Shown here: one piece after another, positions 34,024 through 42,185 of the stretch
How the letters are laid out: every line of letters starts with the position of its first letter
Numbering within the stretch: position 1 is the stretch's first letter
Source of the DNA: Lacustribacter sp964460315
GTDB taxonomy: Bacteria; Pseudomonadota; Gammaproteobacteria; Burkholderiales; Burkholderiaceae_A
NCBI GenBank assembly: GCA_964460315.1
Contig: CAYWPQ010000001.1
Coordinates: forward strand, 62,001-126,000
Length of the DNA: 64,000 nt
Direction of reading: 5' to 3'
Notes under the pieces: generated by a model
Told to the model about the DNA's origin: nothing
The model's input: the letters and a program-made list of their open reading frames with translations, nothing else
Databases searched by the model: none
Position numbers and translations under genes: made by a program

Positions 34024-34794
34024 CTATAAATCCTTTTCGTCCGGCTCGGCAAACACTTCCAGCTTTTCCCCACGGGTCTTTCGCCAAAAAAAGAGTGCCC
34101 AGCCCGACAAGGCGTAGGCCAGCATGACCAAAAACAACAAGGTGGGTGGGTCTTGCGAAATGAGAACAAGGCCCAGTGCGATCAAGAAAATCACGACGAA
34201 GGGCACGCTCTTGCGAAGATTCAGGTCCTTGAAGCTATAAAAAGGTACGCTTGAAACCATGGTGAGGCCCGCATAAACAGCCACCGACCAGACCACCCAA
34301 CGAAGATCGGTGGCCGACCAGTCGATCCACTTGGTCTCGCGAAGGTCAGTCGCCACCCAGACGAGGCCCGCCAGAAGCGCGGCAGCGGCAGGACTGGGCA
34401 TGCCCTGAAAAAACCGTTTGTCGACGATGCCGATATTGGTATTGAAGCGAGCCAGTCGTAACGCCGCCCCAGCGATGTAAATGAAGGCCGCAAGCCAGCC
34501 CAATTTACCCATGCTTTGCAACGACCAAATGTAGATCACCAGGGCCGGTGCAACGCCAAACGACACCATGTCGGCAAGGCTGTCGTACTGGGCGCCGAAA
34601 TCGGACGTGGTGTTGGTGAGCCGCGCAACGCGTCCGTCAAGGCTGTCGAGCACCATGGCCACAAAGATGGCGATCGCAGCTTCGGCGAACTGGCCATTAA
34701 AGGCCTGAACAATCGAGAAGAACCCAGCGAAAAGACAGCCAGTCGTGAACAGATTGGGAAGAAGATAAATGCTGTTTCGACGGCGCGGCTGCAT
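34024..34794 (-). CDS. pssA: CDP-diacylglycerol-serine O-phosphatidyltransferase
   Basis: This 256-residue membrane enzyme makes phosphatidylserine from CDP-diacylglycerol and serine. The CDP-alcohol phosphotransferase motif DGx2ARx8Gx3Dx3D is complete, from DGRVAR through DFGAQYDSLAD (about residues 53-75). About six to eight membrane helices are predicted. The start at 34794 (MQPRRRNSIYLLPN) lies 4 bp after the psd stop; an in-frame start at 34923 would run into psd. It works with the psd product just upstream. Confidence 0.95.
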   Translation of the reverse strand: MQPRRRNSIYLLPNLFTTGCLFAGFFSIVQAFNGQFAEAAIAIFVAMVLDSLDGRVARLTNTTSDFGAQYDSLADMVSFGVAPALVIYIWSLQSMGKLGWLAAFIYIAGAALRLARFNTNIGIVDKRFFQGMPSPAAAALLAGLVWVATDLRETKWIDWSATDLRWVVWSVAVYAGLTMVSSVPFYSFKDLNLRKSVPFVVIFLIALGLVLISQDPPTLLFLVMLAYALSGWALFFWRKTRGEKLEVFAEPDEKDL

Positions 34795-34798
34795 CAGA

Positions 34799-35455
34799 TC
34801 ACCAGCGGGCAAGCGGCGTGGCGTGAGCCGAGACCTTGTCGCCAACGGCCACCAGGGCCTGGGTGTTGGGCGGGCAATAGACATCGACGCGCGAGCCGAA
34901 CCGAATAAACCCGTAACGTGCACCGCGCATGAGCTCGTCGCCTGGCTTCGCGTAGCAAAGAATGCGTCGTGCGACCAGACCTGCGATCTGGATGCAGGTT
35001 AGGCTTCGGCCCTGAGCGTCCTGAAGCACGATGGCATTGCGCTCGTTTTGTTCGGACGCCTTGTCCACCGCAGCGTTCAAGAAAGCGCCCGGAAAGTACT
35101 GCACCTGAGTCACCCGACCCTGAATGGGGGAACGGTTGGAGTGCACATTGAACACATTCATGAACACGCTGATCTTCAGGCTGTCCTGCCCGGTGATGGG
35201 GTCGACCGCCTTGCCAACCACCACCACACGGCCATCTGCAGGCGAGGTAATGAGCCCCTCGCCCAGGGGCGGCGTACGCGCCGGATCACGGAAAAACTGG
35301 ATCACGAAGATCGCCACGATCCAGAGAAACACCGCCAGCGCTTCCCATCCAAGTGCCGTGGCCAGAACGGCCAAGAGGACACTGAGCGCAATGAACGGCC
35401 AGCCCTCTCGGGCGAGGATGGGATGGGGGTAGCTACGAACGTCGCATTCAGCCAT
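34799..35455 (-). CDS. psd: Phosphatidylserine decarboxylase
   Basis: This 218-residue, short-type (about 200-aa, archaeal-like) proenzyme makes phosphatidylethanolamine. The N-terminus has hydrophobic segments (WPFIALSVLLAVLATALG). SPADGRVVVVGK and FMNVFNVHSNRSP are conserved, and the self-cleavage Gly-Ser that forms the pyruvoyl group lies in IRFGSRVDVY. It sits between ilvC and pssA, as in other Burkholderiales. Confidence 0.94.
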   Translation of the reverse strand: MAECDVRSYPHPILAREGWPFIALSVLLAVLATALGWEALAVFLWIVAIFVIQFFRDPARTPPLGEGLITSPADGRVVVVGKAVDPITGQDSLKISVFMNVFNVHSNRSPIQGRVTQVQYFPGAFLNAAVDKASEQNERNAIVLQDAQGRSLTCIQIAGLVARRILCYAKPGDELMRGARYGFIRFGSRVDVYCPPNTQALVAVGDKVSAHATPLARW

Positions 35456-35466
35456 ACGCGTGAGAC

Positions 35467-36483
35467 TTAGTTACGGGTTTGATCAACAAGTTTGTTGGCC
35501 TTGATCCAGGGCATCATGGCGCGCAGACGCTCGCCAACCTGCTCAATCGGATGCTCGGCCATCAGACGACGACGGGACAACAGCGTGGGCGCACCCGCGC
35601 GATTCTCAAGGATGAATTCCTTGGCGTATTCACCCGTCTGGATTCGAACCAAAGCCTCTTTCATCGCCTTTTTGGTCTCTTCCGTCACAACCTTGGGACC
35701 GGTCACATACTCGCCGAATTCCGCATTGTTGGAGATTGAATAGTTCATGTTGGCGATGCCGCCTTCGTAGATCAGGTCGACAATCAGCTTCAGTTCATGC
35801 AGACACTCAAAGTAAGCCATTTCCGGCGCATAGCCCGCCTCGACCAGGGTCTCAAAACCGGCCTTGATCAATTCCACCGTGCCGCCACAGAGAACCGCCT
35901 GCTCACCGAAGAGGTCGGTCTCGGTTTCCTCGCGGAAATTGGTCTGAATGATCCCAGCCTTGCCGCCACCAATGGCGCTGGCGTAGGAAAGCGCGATCGC
36001 GCGGGCGTTGCCGGTGGTGTCTTGATGAACAGCAATCAGGCAGGGCACGCCGCCGCCTTGGGCATAGGTTCCGCGAACGGTATGGCCGGGTGCCTTCGGC
36101 GCGATCATGATCACATCAAGATCCGCGCGGGGGTTGACCTGGCCATAGTGAACGTTGAATCCGTGGGCGAAGGCCAAGGCAGCGTTTTGCTTGATGACTG
36201 GCGCGATCTCGTTGGCATACACAGCACCAATATGCTCGTCGGGCATCAGCAGCATGACCACATCGGCGTCTTTGACCGCATCTTTGATCTCAGCCGCCTT
36301 CAGGCCAGCTTTCTCTACCTTGGCCCACGAAGGTCCGCCCTTGCGCACGCCAACGACGACATTGCAGCCGCTATCGTTGAGGTTCAAGGCGTGGGCATGG
36401 CCCTGGGAGCCGTAACCGATGATGGCAATTTTCTTGCCTTTGATGAGCGCGAGGTCGGCGTCTTTGTCGTAAAAAACATTCAT
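35467..36483 (-). CDS. ilvC: Ketol-acid reductoisomerase
   Basis: This 338-residue class I enzyme catalyses the isomerisation and NADPH reduction of acetolactate or acetohydroxybutyrate for Val, Leu and Ile. IIGYGSQGHAHALNLND (about residues 20-36) is the nucleotide motif; Mg ligands lie in DLFGEQAVLCGG and the CLHELKLIVDLIYEGG segment. It follows ilvN by 18 bp and precedes psd by 11 bp. Confidence 0.98.
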   Translation of the reverse strand: MNVFYDKDADLALIKGKKIAIIGYGSQGHAHALNLNDSGCNVVVGVRKGGPSWAKVEKAGLKAAEIKDAVKDADVVMLLMPDEHIGAVYANEIAPVIKQNAALAFAHGFNVHYGQVNPRADLDVIMIAPKAPGHTVRGTYAQGGGVPCLIAVHQDTTGNARAIALSYASAIGGGKAGIIQTNFREETETDLFGEQAVLCGGTVELIKAGFETLVEAGYAPEMAYFECLHELKLIVDLIYEGGIANMNYSISNNAEFGEYVTGPKVVTEETKKAMKEALVRIQTGEYAKEFILENRAGAPTLLSRRRLMAEHPIEQVGERLRAMMPWIKANKLVDQTRN

Positions 36484-36501
36484 GATGGTTCCTTTGCTTA
36501 T

Positions 36502-37011
36502 TTAAACTTTAAGAATGCGATCGCCACGGGAAATTCCCGAGGAGCCCGTTCGCACGGTTTCAAGAATCGAGCCCTCTTCCAATGCTTCAATGAAGGCGTC
36601 GCATTTGCTGCTGTCGCCCGTCAGCTCAATGGTGTAGGTTTTGTCCGTGACATCAATGATTCGACCGCGAAAAATATCGGCCATTCGCTTCATCTCCTCA
36701 CGCTCTTTGCCCACGGCCCTCACCTTGATGAGCATCAGCTCGCGCTCAATGTGAGGATGCTCGACCAGATCCACCACCTTCACCACGTCGATGAGACGGT
36801 TCAGATGCTTGGTGATCTGCTCAATCAGATCCTCACTGCCCTTCGACACGATGGTCATTCGCGACAGTGACGGGTCTTCGGTCGGAGCCACCGTCAGGGT
36901 TTCAATGTTGTAGGCGCGCGCCGCAAAAAGGTCGACCACGCGAGACAACGCGCCAGGCTCGTTTTCGATGAGGATCGAAATGATGTGTCGGTTATTGGTT
37001 AAATAGTTCAT
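36502..37011 (-). CDS. ilvN: Acetolactate synthase small regulatory subunit
   Basis: This 169-residue (ilvH-type) subunit has an N-terminal ACT domain, HIISILIENEPGALSRVVDLF, that binds valine, and a C-terminal domain ending RGDRILKV. I start at 37011 (MNYLTNNRH), 10 bp after the ilvB stop; an ATG at 37041 would overlap ilvB. It gives feedback control to the large subunit. Confidence 0.96.
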   Translation of the reverse strand: MNYLTNNRHIISILIENEPGALSRVVDLFAARAYNIETLTVAPTEDPSLSRMTIVSKGSEDLIEQITKHLNRLIDVVKVVDLVEHPHIERELMLIKVRAVGKEREEMKRMADIFRGRIIDVTDKTYTIELTGDSSKCDAFIEALEEGSILETVRTGSSGISRGDRILKV

Positions 37012-37021
37012 CGCGGGCCCC

Positions 37022-38740
37022 TTAGAGATCTTCTGCGCCAAGCAACATCTCAGACAAGCCCTTGCCGGCTTGAACCATAGGCCAGACGTTTTCTTCTCGG
37101 TCGGTGATGAAGTCCATGAACACCAGGCGATCCTTCATGGCAAAGGCTTCGCGCAGCGCGGGCTCGACATCCTCTGGTTTGGTGATCTGCATCCCCACAT
37201 GGCCATAGGCTTCGGCGAGCTTCACAAAATCAGGTAGTGAATCCATGTAGGACTCGGCATAGCGACTCTCGTATTCGATTTCCTGCCACTGCCGCACCAT
37301 GCCAAGGTAACGGTTGTTCAGATTGATCACCTTCACCGGAAGGTTGTACTGCTGGCAGGTGGAGAGCTCTTGAATGCACATCTGAATCGAACCCTCGCCC
37401 GTGACGCACGCCACCTCCGCGTGGGGATGTGCAAGCTTCACGCCCATGGCGTAAGGCAGGCCCACACCCATCGTGCCAAGCCCGCCGGAATTGATCCACC
37501 GACGGGGCTGATCGAACTTGTAGAACTGGGCGGCAAACATCTGGTGCTGACCCACGTCCGACGTGATGAAGGCCTCGCCCTTGGTCACTTCCCAGAGTTT
37601 TTCCACCACATATTGCGGCTTGATCACCGAGCTGCCTTGGTCGTAGGCCAGGCAGTTCTTGCCTCGCCACTGCTGAATCTGATCCCACCACTTGCCCAGT
37701 TCTTTCTTGTTCGGGCCCTGACCTGCGGCGATGGCCTCTTTGATCTGGCTGATCATTTCGCGCATGACCTCGGCCACATCACCCACGATGGGAAGATCCA
37801 CCTTCACACGCTTTGAAATGGACGATGGGTCGATATCGACATGAATGATCTTGCGCGGGTTTTGCGCAAAATGCTTGGGGTTGCCGATCACTCGGTCATC
37901 GAAGCGGGCGCCAATGCCCACCAGCACGTCGCAGTGCTGCATGGCCATGTTGCACTCGTAGGTGCCGTGCATGCCAGGCATGCCAAGGAATTTCTCGTTG
38001 GTGGCCGGATACGCGCCCAGCCCCATCAGGGTGTTGGTGCATGGGTAGCCAAGAAGATCCACCAGTTCGCGAAGCTCACGATGGGCATTGCCCAAAATAA
38101 TTCCGCCACCGGTGTAGATCATGGGGCGCTCGGCAGAGAGCATCGCCTGAACGGCCTTCTTGATCTGCCCCGTGTGCCCTTTGACCACGGGGTTGTAGGA
38201 ACGCATCGAGACTTCTTTGGGGTAATCGAACTTGCAGCGGTCTCGGGTGATGTCCTTCGGGATGTCCACCAGCACAGGGCCGGGGCGGCCCGTACGCGCC
38301 AGGTAGAAAGCCTTTTTGATGGTGGAGGCGAGATCTCGCACATCCTTCACCAGGAAGTTGTGCTTCACGCAGGGGCGCGTAATGCCCACGGTGTCGCATT
38401 CTTGAAAGGCGTCTAGCCCGATGGCGTGGGTGGGCACCTGGCCCGAGAGAATCACCATCGGCACCGAATCCATGTAAGCCGTGGCAATGCCGGTGACGGC
38501 GTTGGTCGCACCCGGTCCGCTGGTGACCAGGCAGACACCCACTTTTTCAGTGGAGCGTGCGTAAGCGTCAGCAGCATGAACGGCAGCCTGCTCGTGACGA
38601 ACGAGCACATGCTGAAACTTTTTCTGTTTGTAAATCTCGTCGTAGATGTAGAGGACGGCACCACCAGGGTAGCCAAAGATGTGTTCAACCTGCTCTTCAT
38701 GCAGGCAACGAATGACGATTTCTGCGCCAGTAATTTCCAT
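37022..38740 (-). CDS. ilvB: Acetolactate synthase large (catalytic) subunit
   Basis: This 572-residue ThDP- and FAD-dependent enzyme makes acetolactate or 2-aceto-2-hydroxybutyrate. The catalytic Glu lies in VRHEQAAVHAADAYAR (about residue 48), an FAD/central domain follows, and the ThDP site is GEGSIQMCIQE ending in NLNN. It is the first gene of ilvB-ilvN-ilvC-psd-pssA. The 224-bp upstream region holds a short Val/Leu ORF and long-range inverted repeats. Confidence 0.97.
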   Translation of the reverse strand: MEITGAEIVIRCLHEEQVEHIFGYPGGAVLYIYDEIYKQKKFQHVLVRHEQAAVHAADAYARSTEKVGVCLVTSGPGATNAVTGIATAYMDSVPMVILSGQVPTHAIGLDAFQECDTVGITRPCVKHNFLVKDVRDLASTIKKAFYLARTGRPGPVLVDIPKDITRDRCKFDYPKEVSMRSYNPVVKGHTGQIKKAVQAMLSAERPMIYTGGGIILGNAHRELRELVDLLGYPCTNTLMGLGAYPATNEKFLGMPGMHGTYECNMAMQHCDVLVGIGARFDDRVIGNPKHFAQNPRKIIHVDIDPSSISKRVKVDLPIVGDVAEVMREMISQIKEAIAAGQGPNKKELGKWWDQIQQWRGKNCLAYDQGSSVIKPQYVVEKLWEVTKGEAFITSDVGQHQMFAAQFYKFDQPRRWINSGGLGTMGVGLPYAMGVKLAHPHAEVACVTGEGSIQMCIQELSTCQQYNLPVKVINLNNRYLGMVRQWQEIEYESRYAESYMDSLPDFVKLAEAYGHVGMQITKPEDVEPALREAFAMKDRLVFMDFITDREENVWPMVQAGKGLSEMLLGAEDL

Positions 38741-38770
38741 AGGTTTTCGGTCCTATCAAGTTCCAGTGAT

Positions 38771-38893
38771 CCTTGCCCGCCGGCGCCACCCGAATTCAAT
38801 CGTTCGAATTCCAGCGACACAGACCTTGCGACAAGGGCTTTGAGTTGACGGATCGCCGTTGCTGGGTCTTGTGGAACCAGTACCGGCAAGGTC
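38771..38893 (-). promoter_or_regulatory. Alternative-pairing region in the ilvB leader
   Basis: GCAAGGTC at 38886-38893 (plus strand) has its perfect 8-bp complement GACCTTGC at 38822-38829; the same segment can instead pair with CCTTGCC at 38771-38777. Such mutually exclusive pairings after a short ORF are the expected shape of an attenuator. No T-tract was found. Confidence 0.35.
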
Positions 38894-38933
38894 AAGCGGC
38901 GTAATTTAGCACAAGCACGTATGATTTCGCCAT
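38892..38933 (-). CDS. Candidate leader peptide upstream of ilvB
   Basis: A 13-codon ORF, MAKSYVLVLNYAA, lies about 150 bp before ilvB and holds Val-Leu-Val-Leu and two Ala. Branched-chain operons are often controlled by such peptides. The run is short, only a GAGAGAAG precedes it at about 8-10 nt, and chance is possible. Confidence 0.35.
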   Translation of the reverse strand: MAKSYVLVLNYAA

Positions 38934-38964
38934 CCGAAGGCTTCTCTCCAAGGGCTTCCCCTTC

Positions 38965-39486
38965 ATGCAACGCACCGATTCCAAGAGCTCACGCAACCGA
39001 ACCCAGGACACCCAGGCCCTGCCCGACCGCAGCCCATCGGGGACACCCACCCCTCCCGCCACCGTCTGGCGGCGCTTCATGGGCATGGTCTATGAGGGCC
39101 TGTTGCTATTCGGCCCCTTGCTGATCCTTGGGTTTCTCTACTCGGTGGTTGTGGATTTCAGCGACCGGGCTGACCCGGCAACTCTTCCGTTCAAGCGCCT
39201 CGGGCTTCAGTTATTTTTGGGCGGGGCACTGCTTGCTTATTTTGTGTGGGGATGGACCAAGAATCGGTGCACCCTGCCCATGCAGACCCTGGGCCTTCGA
39301 GTGGAAAGCCGAGAAGGCGGCCCGTTGAGTCAAGGCCGCGCGCTTCTTCGCGCCTTCATTGCCGTGCCCAGTGTTCTGTCAGGTCTTGGGATTCTCTGGG
39401 CGATGATCGATCGAGATTCCCAGACCCTTCACGACCGGCTGTCGGGGTCGCGCCTTGTGCACATTCCCGTGAAGCGAATGCTCTGA
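38965..39486 (+). CDS. RDD-family membrane protein
   Basis: This 173-residue inner-membrane protein begins with about 35 polar residues (Ser/Thr/Pro-rich) then RRFMGMVYEGLLLFGPLLILGF, where Arg and Glu replace the usual RDD positions. Three hydrophobic segments are seen (about residues 43-66, 83-98, 130-147), with QTLGLRVESREGGPLSQGRALLRA as the conserved cytoplasmic stretch. Function is unknown; some RDD proteins are Na+/H+ antiporters. A start at 39079 (MGMVYEG) would drop the polar N-terminus. It is divergent from ilvB and convergent with clpB. Confidence 0.8.
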   Translation: MQRTDSKSSRNRTQDTQALPDRSPSGTPTPPATVWRRFMGMVYEGLLLFGPLLILGFLYSVVVDFSDRADPATLPFKRLGLQLFLGGALLAYFVWGWTKNRCTLPMQTLGLRVESREGGPLSQGRALLRAFIAVPSVLSGLGILWAMIDRDSQTLHDRLSGSRLVHIPVKRML

Positions 39487-39504
39487 CCCGTCACCGGGCC
39501 AGAG
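39481..39504. terminator. Hairpin between convergent RDD gene and clpB
   Basis: CTCTGACCCG and CGGGCCAGAG can form a 10-bp stem with one mismatch and a 4-nt loop. It overlaps the RDD stop codon and lies 3 bp past the clpB stop. It could serve both strands; no T-tract is visible on either. Confidence 0.45.
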
Positions 39505-39506
39505 CC

Positions 39507-42110
39507 TTAATGCACAACCCGGTCAAACGCAAAGTCACCGTTTTTAAAATCCACCGGGATCACGTCGTTGGGCCCGAACCGGCCCTCCAAAATCAATTTA
39601 GCCACGGGGTTTTCGATCCGCTGCTGAATGGCACGCTTCAGCGGCCTTGCGCCATACAGAGGATCGAAGCCTGCCTTGGCAATCTCATCAAGTGCGGTGT
39701 CCGAGACCTCAAGCTTCATGCCATGAGCTTCAATTCGAGCCTCAAGTCGCTGAAGCTGAATGCTCGCAATGCCTCGGATATGCCGAGGATCCAGCGCGTG
39801 AAAAACCACGATCTCATCGATGCGGTTAATGAACTCGGGCCTGAAGTGGGAACGCACCTCAGTCATGACGGCCTCTTTGATGGTCTCCGAAGCCGAACCG
39901 CTCAGGCGCTGAATTTCTTGTGAACCCAAATTCGAGGTCATCACCACCACCGTGTTGCGAAAGTCCACGGTTCGGCCCTGACCGTCGGTCAGCCGGCCAT
40001 CGTCCAAGACCTGCAGCAGCACATTGAACACATCCGGGTGGGCTTTCTCCACTTCGTCCAAAAGAATCACGCTGTAGGGCTTGCGACGAACACTCTCCGT
40101 CAGCGTACCGCCCTCTTCATAGCCAACATAGCCTGGGGGCGCACCAATGAGACGCGAGACGGAATGCTTTTCCATGAACTCGCTCATGTCGATCCGAACC
40201 AGGTGCTCTTCGGAATCGAACAAAAACTGCGCCAGCGCTTTGCATAGCTCCGTCTTGCCCACCCCGGTGGGACCAAGAAAAAGAAATGACCCATAAGGGC
40301 GGTTCGGATCAGAAAGCCCAGCACGCGATCGACGAATGGCATCGGCGACCAAGGTCACTGCCTCGTCTTGGCCAACCACACGATCATGCAGATGGGCCTC
40401 CATGGCAAGAAGCTTGTCGCGCTCCCCCGTCATCATCTTGGACACAGGAATACCTGTTGCCCGAGACACCACCTCGGCAATCTCTTCAGCACCCACCTGA
40501 GTGCGCAGCAGTCGAGGCTTGGCCGCCTCAATATCGCCAGACGAATCGGCCGCCTTCAGCCGGGCCTCAAGCTCCGGAAGACGGCCGTACTGAAGTTCAG
40601 AGACCTTCTGCCAGTCCCCCTTACGGGTGTGGGTTTCGATTTCGTGGCGAACCTGATCGATCTCCTCTTTGATCGACTGGGAACCCTGAACCGCAGCCTT
40701 TTCAGCCTTCCAGACCTCTTCAAGATCGGCCGACTCGCGCTCGAGCTTGTCAATCTCTTGCTCAAGCAGCTCAAAGCGCTTTCGTGATGCCTCGTCTTTT
40801 TCTTTACGAACGGCTTCGCGCTCGATCTTCAGCTGAATCAATCGACGATCAAGCTTGTCCATGGACTCGGGCTTGGAATCAATCTCCATCTTGATCCGAG
40901 ACGCCGCCTCATCGATGAGGTCAATCGCCTTGTCGGGAAGAAAACGGTCGGTGATGTAGCGATTGGAAAGCTCGGCTGCAGCGACGATGGCCGGATCCGT
41001 GATTTCGACACCATGATGAATCTCATAACGCTCTTGCAGGCCTCGGAGAATCGCAATCGTCGCTTCCACGGAAGGCTCACCCACCAAGACTTTTTGGAAG
41101 CGTCGCTCCAAGGCCGCATCTTTTTCGATGTACTTGCGGTATTCGTCCAGTGTGGTGGCACCAATGCAGTGAAGTTCGCCTCGAGAGAGCGCAGGCTTCA
41201 ACATATTGCCGGCATCCATCGCGCCTTCGGCCTTTCCCGCACCCACCATGGTGTGGATCTCGTCAATAAAGACAATCGGGTGCCCAGAAGGATGGGATTC
41301 CGACATCTGCGCAATATCTTTCAGCACCGCCTTCAGTCGTTCTTCGAATTCACCGCGATACTTGGCACCCGCCAAAAGCGCGGCCATGTCCAAGGTCAGA
41401 ACCACCTTGCCCTTTAAGCCCTCGGGCACCTCACCGTTGACGATGCGTTGGGCCAGCCCCTCGACGATGGCGGTCTTGCCCACGCCGGGTTCGCCAATCA
41501 GCACAGGATTGTTCTTGGTGCGACGCTGAAGGATCTGGATGCAACGACGAATTTCATCATCACGGCCGATCACCGGGTCAAGCTTGCCCCGGGCGGCTCG
41601 TTCGGTCAGATCCACGCAGTATTTCTTCAATGATTCCCGCTGCCCTTCAGCCTCGGCGGAATCCACAGACTGGCCGCCTCGAACGGCGTTGATGGCCAGA
41701 TCCAGATTGGCGCGGGTGAGCCCGGCCTCACGCAGTAATTTTCCTGCGGGGCCTTTGTCATCCGAGAGGGCCAAAAGAAAGAGTTCACTCGCGATGAACT
41801 GGTCACCACGGCTCTGGGCCTCGCGGTCCGTCAGATTCAAAAGCTTCACAAGTTCAGAGCCCACCGTGACCTGGCCTTCCGGCTTCGAGACCTTGGGAAG
41901 GCTCGCCAGTGCGCTGTCAACCGCCTGCGCGAGTCGCTGGGTGTTCACACCGGCCCGGGCCAGCAGTGACTGGGTCGACCCCTCGTCTTGCCTGAGCAAG
42001 GCCAGCAAAAGGTGCAGGGGCTCAATGGTCGGGTTGTCGGCGCCCACAGCAAGGCTCTGGGCGTCCGAGATGGCCTGTTGGAAGGCCGTGGTCAGTTTGT
42101 CCATTCTCAT
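39507..42110 (-). CDS. clpB: ATP-dependent disaggregase ClpB
   Basis: This 867-residue AAA+ chaperone dissolves protein aggregates with DnaK. It has an N-domain (about 1-145), NBD1 with GEPGVGKTAIVEGLAQ, a coiled-coil M-domain (about 405-530, Lys/Glu-rich) and NBD2 with GPTGVGKTELCKALAQ. The M-domain separates it from ClpA/ClpC. A heat-shock-type promoter lies upstream inside the next gene. It is convergent with the RDD gene, 20 bp apart. Confidence 0.97.
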   Translation of the reverse strand: MRMDKLTTAFQQAISDAQSLAVGADNPTIEPLHLLLALLRQDEGSTQSLLARAGVNTQRLAQAVDSALASLPKVSKPEGQVTVGSELVKLLNLTDREAQSRGDQFIASELFLLALSDDKGPAGKLLREAGLTRANLDLAINAVRGGQSVDSAEAEGQRESLKKYCVDLTERAARGKLDPVIGRDDEIRRCIQILQRRTKNNPVLIGEPGVGKTAIVEGLAQRIVNGEVPEGLKGKVVLTLDMAALLAGAKYRGEFEERLKAVLKDIAQMSESHPSGHPIVFIDEIHTMVGAGKAEGAMDAGNMLKPALSRGELHCIGATTLDEYRKYIEKDAALERRFQKVLVGEPSVEATIAILRGLQERYEIHHGVEITDPAIVAAAELSNRYITDRFLPDKAIDLIDEAASRIKMEIDSKPESMDKLDRRLIQLKIEREAVRKEKDEASRKRFELLEQEIDKLERESADLEEVWKAEKAAVQGSQSIKEEIDQVRHEIETHTRKGDWQKVSELQYGRLPELEARLKAADSSGDIEAAKPRLLRTQVGAEEIAEVVSRATGIPVSKMMTGERDKLLAMEAHLHDRVVGQDEAVTLVADAIRRSRAGLSDPNRPYGSFLFLGPTGVGKTELCKALAQFLFDSEEHLVRIDMSEFMEKHSVSRLIGAPPGYVGYEEGGTLTESVRRKPYSVILLDEVEKAHPDVFNVLLQVLDDGRLTDGQGRTVDFRNTVVVMTSNLGSQEIQRLSGSASETIKEAVMTEVRSHFRPEFINRIDEIVVFHALDPRHIRGIASIQLQRLEARIEAHGMKLEVSDTALDEIAKAGFDPLYGARPLKRAIQQRIENPVAKLILEGRFGPNDVIPVDFKNGDFAFDRVVH

Positions 42111-42156
42111 GATTCATCTCACTCAAAGAGTGTGGCTTCGGCCACGTTGAATCAGA

Positions 42157-42185
42157 AGATGGAGACGCAGCTAGCGAAATTCAAG
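42157..42185 (-). promoter_or_regulatory. Sigma-32-type heat-shock promoter of clpB
   Basis: The minus strand reads CTTGAAT, 14 bp, then CTCCATCT. This matches the RpoH consensus CTTGAAA-N11-16-CCCCATNT closely (one mismatch in each box). It lies about 47 bp before the clpB ATG, across the 3' end of the acetyltransferase-like gene. Function as a chaperone promoter fits the gene. Confidence 0.75.

Noticed and set aside
33689..34087. A 132-codon frame across the leuA leader
   Set aside because: It is out of frame with both leuA and the Leu-rich ORF and shows no known domain.
35797..36870. A 357-codon frame opposite ilvC and ilvN
   Set aside because: Both sense genes are certain, and the antisense product shows no domain.
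38452..38970. A 172-codon frame across the ilvB 5' region
   Set aside because: It runs out of frame into ilvB and is explained by the lack of stops; only the short Val/Leu ORF is kept as a weak candidate.
42132..42145. Hairpin GTGGC/GCCAC in the clpB leader considered as a terminator
   Set aside because: No gene ends on the plus strand here, and on the minus strand it would lie between promoter and clpB. It is only a small leader stem.
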